Positions 37,055 to 47,247 of a stretch of 64,000 nucleotides of DNA are shown here, piece by piece. This stretch comes from Tillandsia leiboldiana (taxonomy: Eukaryota; Streptophyta; Magnoliopsida; Poales; Bromeliaceae). The notes below the pieces were generated by a model. It was not told the DNA's origin, ran no database searches, and saw only the letters and a list, made by a program, of their open reading frames with translations. A program made the translations under genes and the position numbers. The stretch lies in assembly GCA_029204045.2 (NCBI GenBank), contig CM055077.1:4405586-4469585 (forward strand), written 5' to 3'. Numbering within the stretch: the first letter of the stretch is position 1; each line of letters opens with the position of its first letter.

Positions 37055-38017
37055 AACTATACATTAAATTATATGAAACAATATTTATTATTCTCGAAAA
37101 TTTTAAGTTTTTTTTCTAGATTTGAGAATTTTTTTTTTTTTTTTTTTTTTTTTTGTTAGACTCACAACGTAGACTAAAATTAAATAATTCTTATTTTTTA
37201 TTTTGATATCATATTAAAAAATATAAAATAATTATTAAACTAACAAAATATATTAATTTAGACACTTTTATATTTAATATTACATATAGATGCATGCAAT
37301 AAATTTAAAGAGCTAGTAGTAGTCACTACAACAAAGTTAGGTTATAGGGACACATGTTTGTGATATTTTTATATAAATGTTCTATCTATATTCCATCTAT
37401 ATCCAAAATTAGGTTATAGCGACATATTTTTGGGACACATTATAAAAATATGTCGCTATATACCCTAGCGACGGCACATATAGCAACACTTACAATAAAT
37501 GTCGATATTTTTGTCAGCAATAATTTTTTTAGATTTTAAAAATACTTAAAAGTGTCGCTATAATCTAATTTTATTGTAATGAGTAGTTTAAGCAATTTAG
37601 AGTAATTGATTATTTTGCAGTACCTGAGGCCTGCGTGCTGACGGGGTTACTGGCAGTCTGGAACATCGCCAAGCTGTAGAAGGCGGGGAGGACGTGGTAG
37701 AGCACGAGGGCCACCTGCTCCTGCGGCGGCAGCGCGTTCAGGGTGCCCGCCTTGAGCGCGTTGAAGGCGTTGTCGGTCGGCGCGAAGACGGTCAGCCCGT
37801 TGAACGAGTTCCTGAGCTGGCTGTCGATCTGCGCGTCGAGCTGCGTCTCCTTCAGCAGCCGGATCATGGTCGTGTACTGCCCGCCCTTCTCGAGCACCGG
37901 CGTGAGGTTTCCGCCTGCTGAGGACGCAGGGCCGGGGGCCGCGCTTTGGGCCAACGCCGCAGCGATGAGGAGGAGTACTGTGGTGAGGAGGAGGAGGTGG
38001 CTGGTTGTGGAGGCCAT
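36156..38017 (-). CDS. Fasciclin-like arabinogalactan protein, two exons
   Basis: Exon 1 is 38017-37624 and exon 2 is 36532-36156, giving 256 residues. The donor (caggcctcag, then gtactg) and acceptor (ctgcag, then ggaacgac) join in phase 1 to read QASGNDGVYTLNITS, which lines up with QASGASGVDLLNITS in the paralogue at 29275-30033. The protein has a signal peptide (to about residue 23, ALAQ), one FAS1 domain with LTVFAPTDNAF and VLYHVLP, FPLAVYSIEKVLLP, a Pro/Ala/Ser-rich arabinogalactan region with a serine run, and a hydrophobic C-terminus for GPI anchoring. It is probably a cell-wall or plasma-membrane proteoglycan of FLA group A. The intron of 1091 bp is unusual for this group and contains a CACTA MITE, a TA microsatellite and a poly-T tract. 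Confidence 0.88.
36533..37623 (-). other. Intron of the second FLA gene
   Basis: GT-AG intron. It contains (TA)n at about 37016-37051, poly-T at 37131-37155 and a CACTA MITE at 37324-37581. Near 36625-36690 is a poly-T-headed block (tgactttatttcagtcagaa, read from the plus strand) resembling the 3' end of a minus-strand retroposon. Confidence 0.7.
37324..37581. mobile_element. CACTA MITE inside the FLA intron
   Basis: It starts CACTACAACAAAGTTAGG and ends CTAATTTTATTGTAATG, with AGT on both sides (37321-37323 and 37582-37584). Same family as 2278-2491 in opposite orientation. It lies close to the splice donor of the minus-strand gene but does not touch it. Confidence 0.8.
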
Positions 38018-38729
38018 GGTCGTCGTTGTTAATTGTTGCTGTGGTGGTGCATGGAGATGGGGGGAGAGGGGGAGCGTCTGATTTTTAAAGTGCGTGGAGT
38101 TTAGGAAGGGGACGTGGAAGTTGTACGTTTACTGGTGTAAGATGGAATTGAGCTGGATTTAAATTTATTTATTATTATTATTATTATTTTACTGAGAATC
38201 ATCACTATTGGGTGAATCATGTGCCGACTTTTTTTTGGGCCGATCATTAATTATAAAAATTTGAGTTTTTAAAAGTATGGAATTAAATACGAAGTCAATT
38301 AAATGTATAGACACAATATTTACGGGTTTTGATCGGACTCAACTCATCTGAATTTTAGATTTATTGTTGGACCTCTTGCAGTTAAATCTACTGTGGACTG
38401 CAGCTCCACTCAACTTATTAAGTTCATACAACTTAACTTATTAATTTTTTTGACCTATTATCACAGGGCATATAGTTGGGTATATTTTAATTCATAAATA
38501 AATAACCAACAAATCATTGATTTAATAAGTAAAGTATGTTTATTAATTAGATCAAGTGATTAATAAGTAATTTTTATTTATTAAATGGATTAAATGTAAA
38601 AGTTATATATATTCACGTATTTTAAAGTATATAAATAGTATTGCTCTAATAATAATATCCTCTTCTATAAATTTTATAAATGGGACTATATATTTTCTTA
38701 ATTCATAAAAGAATAATTTTATATATATT
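38018..38729. other. Upstream region of the second FLA gene
   Basis: On the minus strand a TTTAAAAAT motif (about 38079-38087) is the best TATA candidate, 60-70 bp before the ATG. A CCAC/GGTG-rich leader follows. Further out are (tta)n at 38172-38190 and plain AT-rich sequence. Confidence 0.4.
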
Positions 38730-39829
<1,100 letters not shown>

Positions 39830-39965
39830 ACGTTCCTGTTTGATATAATGAATAATATATTATAACATGCATGCACGAGCAACAGCTCTAGCTATTATTA
39901 TTATAAATATTAATTTTCAAATGAAGTTAAACAACTCAATGATTTTCCGTGGGAGATTCCATTGT

Positions 39966-40430
39966 TGTAACTGATTTTGACCATTAATAATAATAATTTG
40001 ATGAATTTAAATTATTAGTTTAATAATTATTATTAATTTGTTGAATTTAAATTATTAGTTTAATAATTATTATTAATTTGTTGAATTTAAATTATTAGTT
40101 TAATAATTATTATTACTAGTGTCTATAGTATTGGAGTGTGATAAATTTTTTTTATTTAGATCTGTTGTCATCGTCAGTCCAAACACATACATAATCAAGA
40201 CTTGTCCCGTCTGATTTAGTTGAGAGATTCGTTATATATTTTCGGTTGGTAATTACTTCTAATACCAGATGTAACGATTCAGTTTACTAACAATAATAAT
40301 TCATTAGGCCCAAATCATTAGCCTAAAATATTTAAATCTAATTATTATTATTATTATTAATATTTATAATTTATTATATATTTAATTATAATTTTATTTT
40401 TATCCGATATGAAATTATTGTGATGTGATA
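39966..40430 (-). mobile_element. TRIM retrotransposon, second copy
   Basis: Minus-strand relative of the TRIM at 27240. Its LTRs lie at about 40430-40270 and 40142-39966, each ending (plus strand) with tgtaac and an ataataataatt block; tctaataccaga just inside is a decayed primer-binding site. The left LTR carries three tandem copies of a 48-bp unit (ttgaatttaaattattagtt). Flanks attgt and attct suggest a 5-bp duplication with one change. Confidence 0.7.
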
Positions 40431-40567
40431 ATTCTCTTTGGGGGCTCAACTTATATATTAATGAATAAGAACTTTGAGCCGATCATATGTAGAAATCGTG
40501 AAATTTGAAGTTCAAATTTGAAATAAAATTAAATAATTATTAAGACAAAAATTTTAATACTGATAAA

Positions 40568-40976
40568 TGTTGGAAAAATTTGTCTTTTCAAATTAATATT
40601 CTTAAATAATTTAAACTTAATTTAAATTTGAAATACTATACAACAAAGTTTAGATGAAATCTGTGAATGTCGAGACGTGCGTAAGCACTGTCTTAGAAGC
40701 AAGATTGCCCCTCCGCATACGAGACTCTGGCAATCACCCCTAGCGATACAAAGTCCACGGTCCACTCCGTCGGCACGAGTTCGGGATGGTGCGTAGCGAA
40801 CCCAACGGCTTTCAAAGATCCAGCAAAAAGAGACTCGAAAGAGGAGAAGAATGCTATCAATCTGAGTGCAGAAGTACTCTGTAAATAGTATATTAGCTTG
40901 TGCCTTAACCAACTCTCTTGCTTAATAATATAGCCCAACGAGAGAGAGAGCCCATCAAGAAACCACCAAGGGACAA
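40568..40976 (-). repeat. Copia 3' LTR, distal half
   Basis: This is the end part of the Copia 3' LTR (minus-strand sense), cut at 40976 by the solo LTR. It continues at 51397. The gagagagagcccatcaagaa block before the break matches the right LTR around 56365. Confidence 0.8.
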
Positions 40977-41210
40977 TGTAGTGTACCGATTTTCGCAAAA
41001 TGGTGAAACTCGGCAAAAATATTTGTAACACATTTCAAATGTAATTACAAGTGAGTGGGAAGCATTTCGAATCACGAGAGAGAGAGCCCATCAAGAAACC
41101 ACCAAGGGACAATGTAGTGCACCGATTTCCGCAAAATGGTGAAACTCGGCAAAAATACTTGTAACACATTTCAAATGTAATTACAAGTGAGTGGGAAGCA
41201 TTTCGAATCG
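40939..41210. repeat. 136-bp tandem duplication across the LTR start
   Basis: Two copies with a 136-bp period each hold about 38 bp of Copia LTR flank, the GACAA duplication and the first ~98 bp of the solo LTR (up to gcatttcgaatc). They differ at a handful of positions. Confidence 0.75.
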
Positions 41211-41469
41211 ATGCAAAAGTCGTTGAGTCGAAAAATGAGTCGGAGTTGAGAATTTGAAGCTTCAATATCGTGAAGCTTAAGTCCTTGTTCGCCGATTTTC
41301 GCAAAATGGCGAAATGCGGCGAAAATACTTGTAACATATTTTAAATGTGATTACAGTCGAGTTCGGTGCGTTTCGAACCGACGCGAAAAGCATCGAGTCG
41401 AAAAGTGAGTTGAAGCTCACGGACTAAGCAAATTTTAGGAATTCTGATTTTTATTATCGGCAAGCTTTT

Positions 41470-41960
41470 TCGGGGCCCTATTTCGAGGGCTTAGAGCAGC
41501 CCAAAATTTTAAAAGAAATCGTGGAGTGTCTCAAAAAAGTTTGTTGATAAAAAGGGATGAAGTGCCGAGGTGAGAGATTGAAAGAAAATAGGTGAACGAA
41601 GCGAAGCAAAATGCTTGAAGAATTCTGAAACTGCAGTTTTGCTGATGTAGTTTATCGCCAAGCATTTTCAGGGCCCTCTCTTGAGGGCTTAGAGCAGCCC
41701 AAAATTTAAAAAAAAATCGTGGAGTGTCTTAGAAAAGTTTGCTGATAAAAAAGGATGAAGTGCCGAGGTGAGAGATTAAAAGAAAATAGGTGAACGAAGC
41801 GAAGCAAAATGCTTGTAGAATTCTGAAACTGCAGTTTTGCTGATGCAGTTTATCGCCAAGCATTTTCAGGGCCCTCTCTTGAGGGTTTAGAGCAGCCTAA
41901 AAATTAAAAAGAAATCGTGGAGAGTTTAAGAAAAATTTACAGAATAAAAGGGAGAAAGAA
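41470..41960. repeat. About 198-bp tandem repeats within the solo LTR
   Basis: The motif gggccct..tcgagggcttagagcagcc recurs at 41472, 41671 and 41869, with the following aaatcgtggagtgt and ggatgaagtgccgaggtgag blocks, giving about 2.5 copies of a 198-bp unit. Such tandem repeats are common in large Gypsy LTRs. Confidence 0.7.
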
Positions 41961-42129
41961 AATTGCAGTTTCGATTTCCCAGTTGCCAGCAAAACGCCGA
42001 GAAAGAGGAGTATCCGAATTTGCTCACTACAGGGGAAAAACTGCAGGAATTGGCGTAATTTGGGAATTTTCCTTGTAGGTTGGGGCGATTTGGTAAAGAG
42101 CAATGCTACATGTACACCCCGAAGGGGTG

Positions 42130-43503
42130 TGTAGGTTTTTATAGGATCCACAAGGATCTAAATAGGTACTATCAAACAACTAGAGGGGGGGTGAATAGGT
42201 GTAATACTTAAAAACTCAATCTCAGTGCAAAATAAAAACCAATGCGGAAAATAAAAACAGCACACCGAGATATACGTGGAAACTCCAATCCAGGAGAAAA
42301 ACCACGGGACCAACACGCAATAACAATCCACTAAGAATAGAAGAATAACAAGGTGATTACCGAATCCACGGACTCAAACCCCTCCTTCAGCTTCTTCGGA
42401 CCTTGCGCTGACCGGTTGGATATCCACGCAATAACAATCCCTAAGAAAAGAAGAATAACAAGGTGATTACCGTCTCCACGGATTTAACCCTCCTTCAATT
42501 TCTTGGACCTCGCGCTCCACCGTTTTGCCCGTCCACTGCTCACGTTCGAATCCACGAACGCACGCTTCGAATCCACGAAACGCCTTTAGCATACCGAATC
42601 CACGATGCCACGTCGAATCCACGACGCAAACTCAGTCGATAAGAATATTGACTTCGATGGTGATCCTTTGCTTAGATTATCAATGAAGAACTGTAGAAGA
42701 AATCTCTAAGCAAAGATTAGATCAATTCGACCAAAGATATGTTCTTGAAGGAACCATCGAATTGACCTAAAAGAGGCTATAAAGAAGATCGATAAAAACC
42801 TAGCCTCTAGGGTTGCTCTCAAGAGTTTTATAAATTGATCGGCCGTAGCTCCCACGTTTTTGAGAAACCCTAAGTGTCTATTTATAGTTTAGAAACCTTT
42901 GGAAAAAGATAAGAATCAAAAACATACCTTATCTGGAAATTTTCAGGACGGCGATCCGGATCGGATTTACTGCGATCCGGATCGTCGTAACGAGATTGAC
43001 GATTCCAGAAATACCATGGTTCGGGATCCGGATCGCATTGCCTGATCCGGATCGTTCATACAAATCAGAAAACTTAACATTCGGGATCCGGATCGGAAAT
43101 TGCATGGATCCGGATCGAAGTCTTGTATGAAGCAACAACCTTCGGGATCCGGATCGTTGGCTCTGATCCGGATCCTGAACAAGTCCGAACACCAGTTTTT
43201 GATTATTATGCAATTAAAAGTTCATCCAAGTGTTTCTACACTATAAGAAAGTATTCGGATCACCACAATTATTTAGTTAAACATACCTGATCCTCTTGAA
43301 TACTTTCTTCTTGAGATTGATGTAACTGATCCACAATTCTTCAACTTCAATCTTCAAGATTCAAGACACTGAGTGTCAACTTGAGCTCTTGTTGAATCTT
43401 CTCTAAGTCTTTGATTGCTGATTGACAATTTGATCCTTTTAAGACTCCGACTCAACTCACTGACTTGACTCACGAAATATGCCAACACCAAAATGCCGTA
43501 ACA
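42130..43503 (-). repeat. Sirevirus-like element, 3' LTR
   Basis: On the plus strand it runs from tgtaggtttttataggatcc to ccgtaaca. By eye it differs from the other LTR at about two base changes and one 1-bp indel (for example ccgaatccacgg against ccgactccacgg, and ccctcc against cccctcc). Confidence 0.9.
42953..43174. promoter_or_regulatory. Array of eight GATCCGGATC palindromes in the LTR
   Basis: Eight copies of the 10-bp palindrome GATCCGGATC occur in four pairs over 222 bp, several preceded by ttcggg. The same array is in the other LTR (about 48071-48293). Sirevirus LTRs are known for repeated CCGG-centred palindromes in the promoter region, so a regulatory role is plausible but inferred. 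Confidence 0.55.
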
Positions 43504-43515
43504 ATCTCCCCCTTT
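43504..43515 (-). other. Polypurine tract of the Sirevirus-like element
   Basis: Minus-strand aaagggggagat immediately before the 3' LTR, the site for priming plus-strand DNA synthesis. Confidence 0.8.
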
Positions 43516-45257
43516 GGCAATTTCGTGACAAAACCCAAAATACATAAAAACGCTCAAGTCACTCATCTTAAACCAAAAAATCGAAACTCAATGTCATCAC
43601 CAAAACATTGATTTTCTTTGCGTGAAAGATCCAATAAATACAAAATTACATTTGAACCAAACAGTCCTAGAACATACTCTATGACTTAGGACTTGGAGTC
43701 TTAAAGTGATGTAATTCCTGCAAAACAAAACTCCAAACAAAATCAAACGTTAGTCGTTAGAAATTACAATCCTACATTTGATCCGTCTTCCTTTTGGTTC
43801 TTTTGTTTTTCTGCTCTTTCAATTTTTTCTTTGTCTCCCCCAATCTTGAGCATCTCTGTTCTCCCCCTTTGTGATACGATCATCATTTTCCGTTCTCCCC
43901 CATTTTTCCATTTTCGTTTCGTTTATCCGTTTCCATTTTCGTTCCCCCAATCTTGAGCATCTCTGTTCTCCCCCTTTGTGATACGATCATCATTTTCCGT
44001 TCTCCCCCATTTTTCCATTTTCGTTTCGTTTATCCGTTTCCATTTTCGTTTCGTTTATCCTCTCTTGATGATCTTATCTCCGTCATTTCTCTTCTCCCCC
44101 TTTTTGTCACAAATTGTCAAACAGTGAACATACTAGACAAAAGGAAATTACAAACAAAATTAGTTCATGGAGAAAGAGAGATAAAAGCTCAGTTGTGGTA
44201 TATAACAAAAATGCAGATTTCGTACCTGTACCAGAAAGCAAAAATCAAATAATTTCTTGAAACAAATCCAGATTTTAGAATCTTTTCAAATACCGATTTG
44301 TATTCCATCAAGAAATCAATTTAAGTGCTTTAAACAGTGAATTCACACAGATGTCATTCAATCCAATTAATTTCACAAAATTAAAAAGATTTACTCCAAA
44401 ATCATAAAAAATAAAGGTAAAACATTATAAACCGTTTTTCATGTTATATTCATCAAACACAAGTCATCAAAAATAATCTTGAGATCCAAAGTCTATCAAG
44501 ATGTAACGGATTTAGAAAGATGACATACGGAGATTTCCAAACGACATCAATCTTGAATTCTACCCTTTCAAATTGAGATAAACACTAAAATACCTAAGGG
44601 TGGCTCTTTGAGCATCTTTCAACTATCCCACCTTATACCAACCAGGAGATTGTTCAAAATATAAGAGTTTTGCATATAAATCTCCAAATGCTTCAACTAA
44701 AGATTTTCTCATAAAATACTATCAAGCATCCATAACATGTGGTAGCTTCACACACAAACCGGACGACCGGGGTGGCAGCTCTTTCCAGCATGTGGTGGTA
44801 GTTTTCACACTCCTTTCGGATGTAACTCTTTCCACATCTTTTGCAAATCATTTCAATACCCTTGTAAGAATGCAATCTCTTACGTGAAAGAATTAAATCC
44901 CAAATTTTAGTCTATCGGTTGTCTCACGTTTATCACAATGAACTCACACAACCGAGATAGATTAAGCATCTAAAGATCACACATGATTTCTAAAATTTGA
45001 TGCTTATAATATCAAAAACTCCTATAATGAAGTATCTTCAAGATTATGATTATGGAGTAAAGTTGATAATCCAAATAAAATTAATTTGGAGTGAATAAAC
45101 GTGAAGCCCTTTTTATTCAATGCACTTGTTCAGTAAAAACCCTTTTGTTCAAAAACAAAGTATAAAAACGAAGAGCATTGAAAAAACATGTAATGCAAAG
45201 ATTAAGAAAGATATGAAGGGAAAACCAATCAAAGCATTACATACAGTCATAAGCTAT
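43516..45257 (-). other. Noncoding 3' region with repeated polypurine tracts
   Basis: About 1.7 kb between gag and the 3' LTR, where pol would lie in a full element. No pol motifs are visible. A 107-bp tandem duplication (about 43836-44053) and neighbouring sequence carry many minus-strand gggggaga tracts. A 60-codon minus-strand frame at 44693-44875 has Cys pairs but no family resemblance. Confidence 0.65.
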
Positions 45258-46049
45258 TTAGAACTTAAGACAAGGAAAGATATCACCTTTCCGAATCCAA
45301 AATCGCTGGATTTTGGATTGTCTTGATTCGTTGTGGCCGGGGGTTGTCCGCTTTGACTGTTGGTCCACCTTAGGTCTTTGCCTTGCAGTGATCCACTTGT
45401 ATGATTGATGATGTGGCTTGGACCTTTGGTGGGTTGAGTGAACTCCTTTGACTTGATGTGTCTTTTGATTCCGTTGAGTTCGCTCCGTAGATGAAGTTGC
45501 CGAAGAATTCTTCTTTCTCTTTTTCGGGCAATTCTTCACCAAATGTCCTTCAAGTCCACATAAGTGACACGTTCTTCCTTTCAATTTGAATGTGGAACTT
45601 GAAGCATGCACAGTTTGATCCTTTTTAAATCCCAAACCAACCTTGCTTGTTTGACCTAATCCGGATATACAATCAAATTTCTTGGAAACGGTTGAAAGCC
45701 TTTGTATGTCGGATTTGAGTTCATGAACTTGCTTGGTCAATACTTGGTTGGTGACATGAATCTCCTCAAACTGTTTTTCTAGAAAACCAATCTTGTCCAT
45801 ATATGATTTAGCGTTTGTCTCCGATTGGTTTAGCTTTTCTTGGAGGATTTTATTGTTATCCAATAAACGTCCTTGTTCCTCCTCGAGATCTTGAAGTTTT
45901 ATCTTTAAAGCTTGATTCTCGTCTTGACCTTCAAGTCGTTGCTTCCTCAACTTCTTAATATGTTTGGCCATCTTCTTTGATTCCGTAAGAAGTTGTTGAT
46001 ATGCCTCAACGAGTTCTTCTTCGTCCGACTCCCCCTCACTTGTTGACTC
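45258..46049 (-). CDS. Gag C-terminal part, after an in-frame TGA
   Basis: Continues the gag frame directly after the TGA at 46052-46050, with no shift. It starts with an acidic stretch (ESTSEGESDEEELVEAY), then a heptad-like coiled coil of about 110 residues rich in Lys, Glu, Leu and Gln, then a second zinc knuckle CHLCGLEGHLVKNC (CX2CX4HX4C), a basic Ser/Gln-rich tail and a stop. Such a coiled coil plus extra knuckle is typical of the long Gag of Sireviruses. Whether it is translated depends on read-through, or on a TGA-free sister copy. Confidence 0.75.
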   Translation of the reverse strand, partial: ESTSEGESDEEELVEAYQQLLTESKKMAKHIKKLRKQRLEGQDENQALKIKLQDLEEEQGRLLDNNKILQEKLNQSETNAKSYMDKIGFLEKQFEEIHVTNQVLTKQVHELKSDIQRLSTVSKKFDCISGLGQTSKVGLGFKKDQTVHASSSTFKLKGRTCHLCGLEGHLVKNCPKKRKKNSSATSSTERTQRNQKTHQVKGVHSTHQRSKPHHQSYKWITARQRPKVDQQSKRTTPGHNESRQSKIQRFWIRKGDIFPCLKF

Positions 46050-47213
46050 TCAGCCGGTTGTAGATGTTTCATACAAAATCAAAGGAGTAGAGTCAGTGAC
46101 TAAAGATGATAAACAAAAATTAGAAGAGGGAATTTGAGAGGCATGAAAAGCAACGGCATTTTCCTCTTTACTTGAGGTCGATTCATTAGAAATAGAATCG
46201 TCCCAAGTTTTCACTTGCAAAGCCTTCTTTTTATATAATTTCGGAGTAGGACAATCCGTTGAAATATGGCCGTAGCCTTTGCATCTATAACATCGGATTT
46301 CCCCTTCGAATTCATCTTTTTCCTTAGAAGGTTTTGCAAGGAATTTGAGGTTAGAGGATTTAGAACCCGATGACCCTTTAGATGGTTTCGTGGATGAAGA
46401 TCCATCGGTTCGATTCTTCCAAAATTTCCGACGAAATTTCTTTGTGATCCGCGCCAATTGTTCTTCAAAATCGGCAAAAGAGATTTCATCGTCGGAACTT
46501 GATTCGCTATCTTCTTCCTTTGTGGATTTGAATGCAATACCTGTAAGCTTAGAAGAAGACTTGGAAGAAACTTGATTAGTAGGAAAAGTCAATTCATAAG
46601 TTTGCAAAGCACCTACTAATTCCTCTACACTCATCTCATCCGGATGACTAACGGTTTCAATGGCGGTAACCTTTGCCCTAAACCGTTCCGGAAGAGTCCG
46701 AAGTATCTTTCTTACAATTTTCGACTCCGGGATCTTTTCTCCTAAATTAGCACATGTATTTATTACATCTTGAAGTCTAGTGTAATAATCTGTAAACAAT
46801 TCATGCTCTTCCATATGAATAGAGTCAAATTGACTTGTAAGCATCTGGAGCTTTTGAATTTTTACAAGATTAGTACCCTCATGTGTAATTTTGAGAATAT
46901 CCCAAATTTCCTTCGCGGAATCACACGCGGAAATTCTTGTAAATTCAGTCGAGGAAAGAGAATTAAATAAAGCGTTCATACCTTTCCCATTGTAAGAAGA
47001 TCTTTCAAATTCCTCTTTGGACCATCTAGAGCGAGGTTTTGGGGTAGTAGAATTTCCTACTTCCTCAACAGGATGCACCCAACCGTATTCCACGGATTGC
47101 CATACCCGCTCATCAATTGCGATGAGAAAAGCTCTCATCCGCACTTTCCAATAAGCATAATTAGTCCCATCAAAAAGAGGAGGTCTATAAATATTACCAC
47201 TTTCACCCATCAT
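46050..47213 (-). CDS. Gag (capsid/nucleocapsid) N-terminal part
   Basis: About 387 residues from the MMGESGN start, chosen because upstream residues of the open frame fall in the LTR and the primer-binding site. It has the Copia Gag capsid region (RPPLFDGTNYAYWKVRMRAF, later WDILKITHEGT and RKILRTLPERFRAKVTAIET), followed by a Ser/Lys-rich linker and a CCHC zinc knuckle CYRCKGYGHISTDC that would bind element RNA. It packages the RNA into cytoplasmic particles. Apart from the terminal TGA it is intact, matching the youth of the insertion. Confidence 0.85.
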   Translation of the reverse strand: MMGESGNIYRPPLFDGTNYAYWKVRMRAFLIAIDERVWQSVEYGWVHPVEEVGNSTTPKPRSRWSKEEFERSSYNGKGMNALFNSLSSTEFTRISACDSAKEIWDILKITHEGTNLVKIQKLQMLTSQFDSIHMEEHELFTDYYTRLQDVINTCANLGEKIPESKIVRKILRTLPERFRAKVTAIETVSHPDEMSVEELVGALQTYELTFPTNQVSSKSSSKLTGIAFKSTKEEDSESSSDDEISFADFEEQLARITKKFRRKFWKNRTDGSSSTKPSKGSSGSKSSNLKFLAKPSKEKDEFEGEIRCYRCKGYGHISTDCPTPKLYKKKALQVKTWDDSISNESTSSKEENAVAFHASQIPSSNFCLSSLVTDSTPLILYETSTTG

Positions 47214-47233
47214 GATAGATAAACCTAAAACCC

Positions 47234-47245
47234 GCTCTGATACCA
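47234..47245 (-). other. Primer-binding site (initiator Met tRNA)
   Basis: TGGTATCAGAGC, two bases inside the 5' LTR, is complementary to the 3' end of plant initiator Met tRNA, the standard Copia primer. Confidence 0.9.
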
Positions 47246-47247
47246 AT

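Noticed and set aside
42953..43174. Regular short repeats that might suggest a CRISPR-like array
   Set aside because: The repeats are 10-bp palindromes in a plant retrotransposon LTR, with irregular short gaps; no CRISPR exists in this context.
44693..44875. Small Cys-rich open frame (CKRCGKS and later Cys pairs), possible zinc finger
   Set aside because: No known finger spacing, no conserved partner, and it lies in the noncoding 3' region of the gag-only element.
47234..47245. Possible tRNA gene part (tggtatcagagc)
   Set aside because: It is the primer-binding site beside the LTR; no cloverleaf surrounds it.
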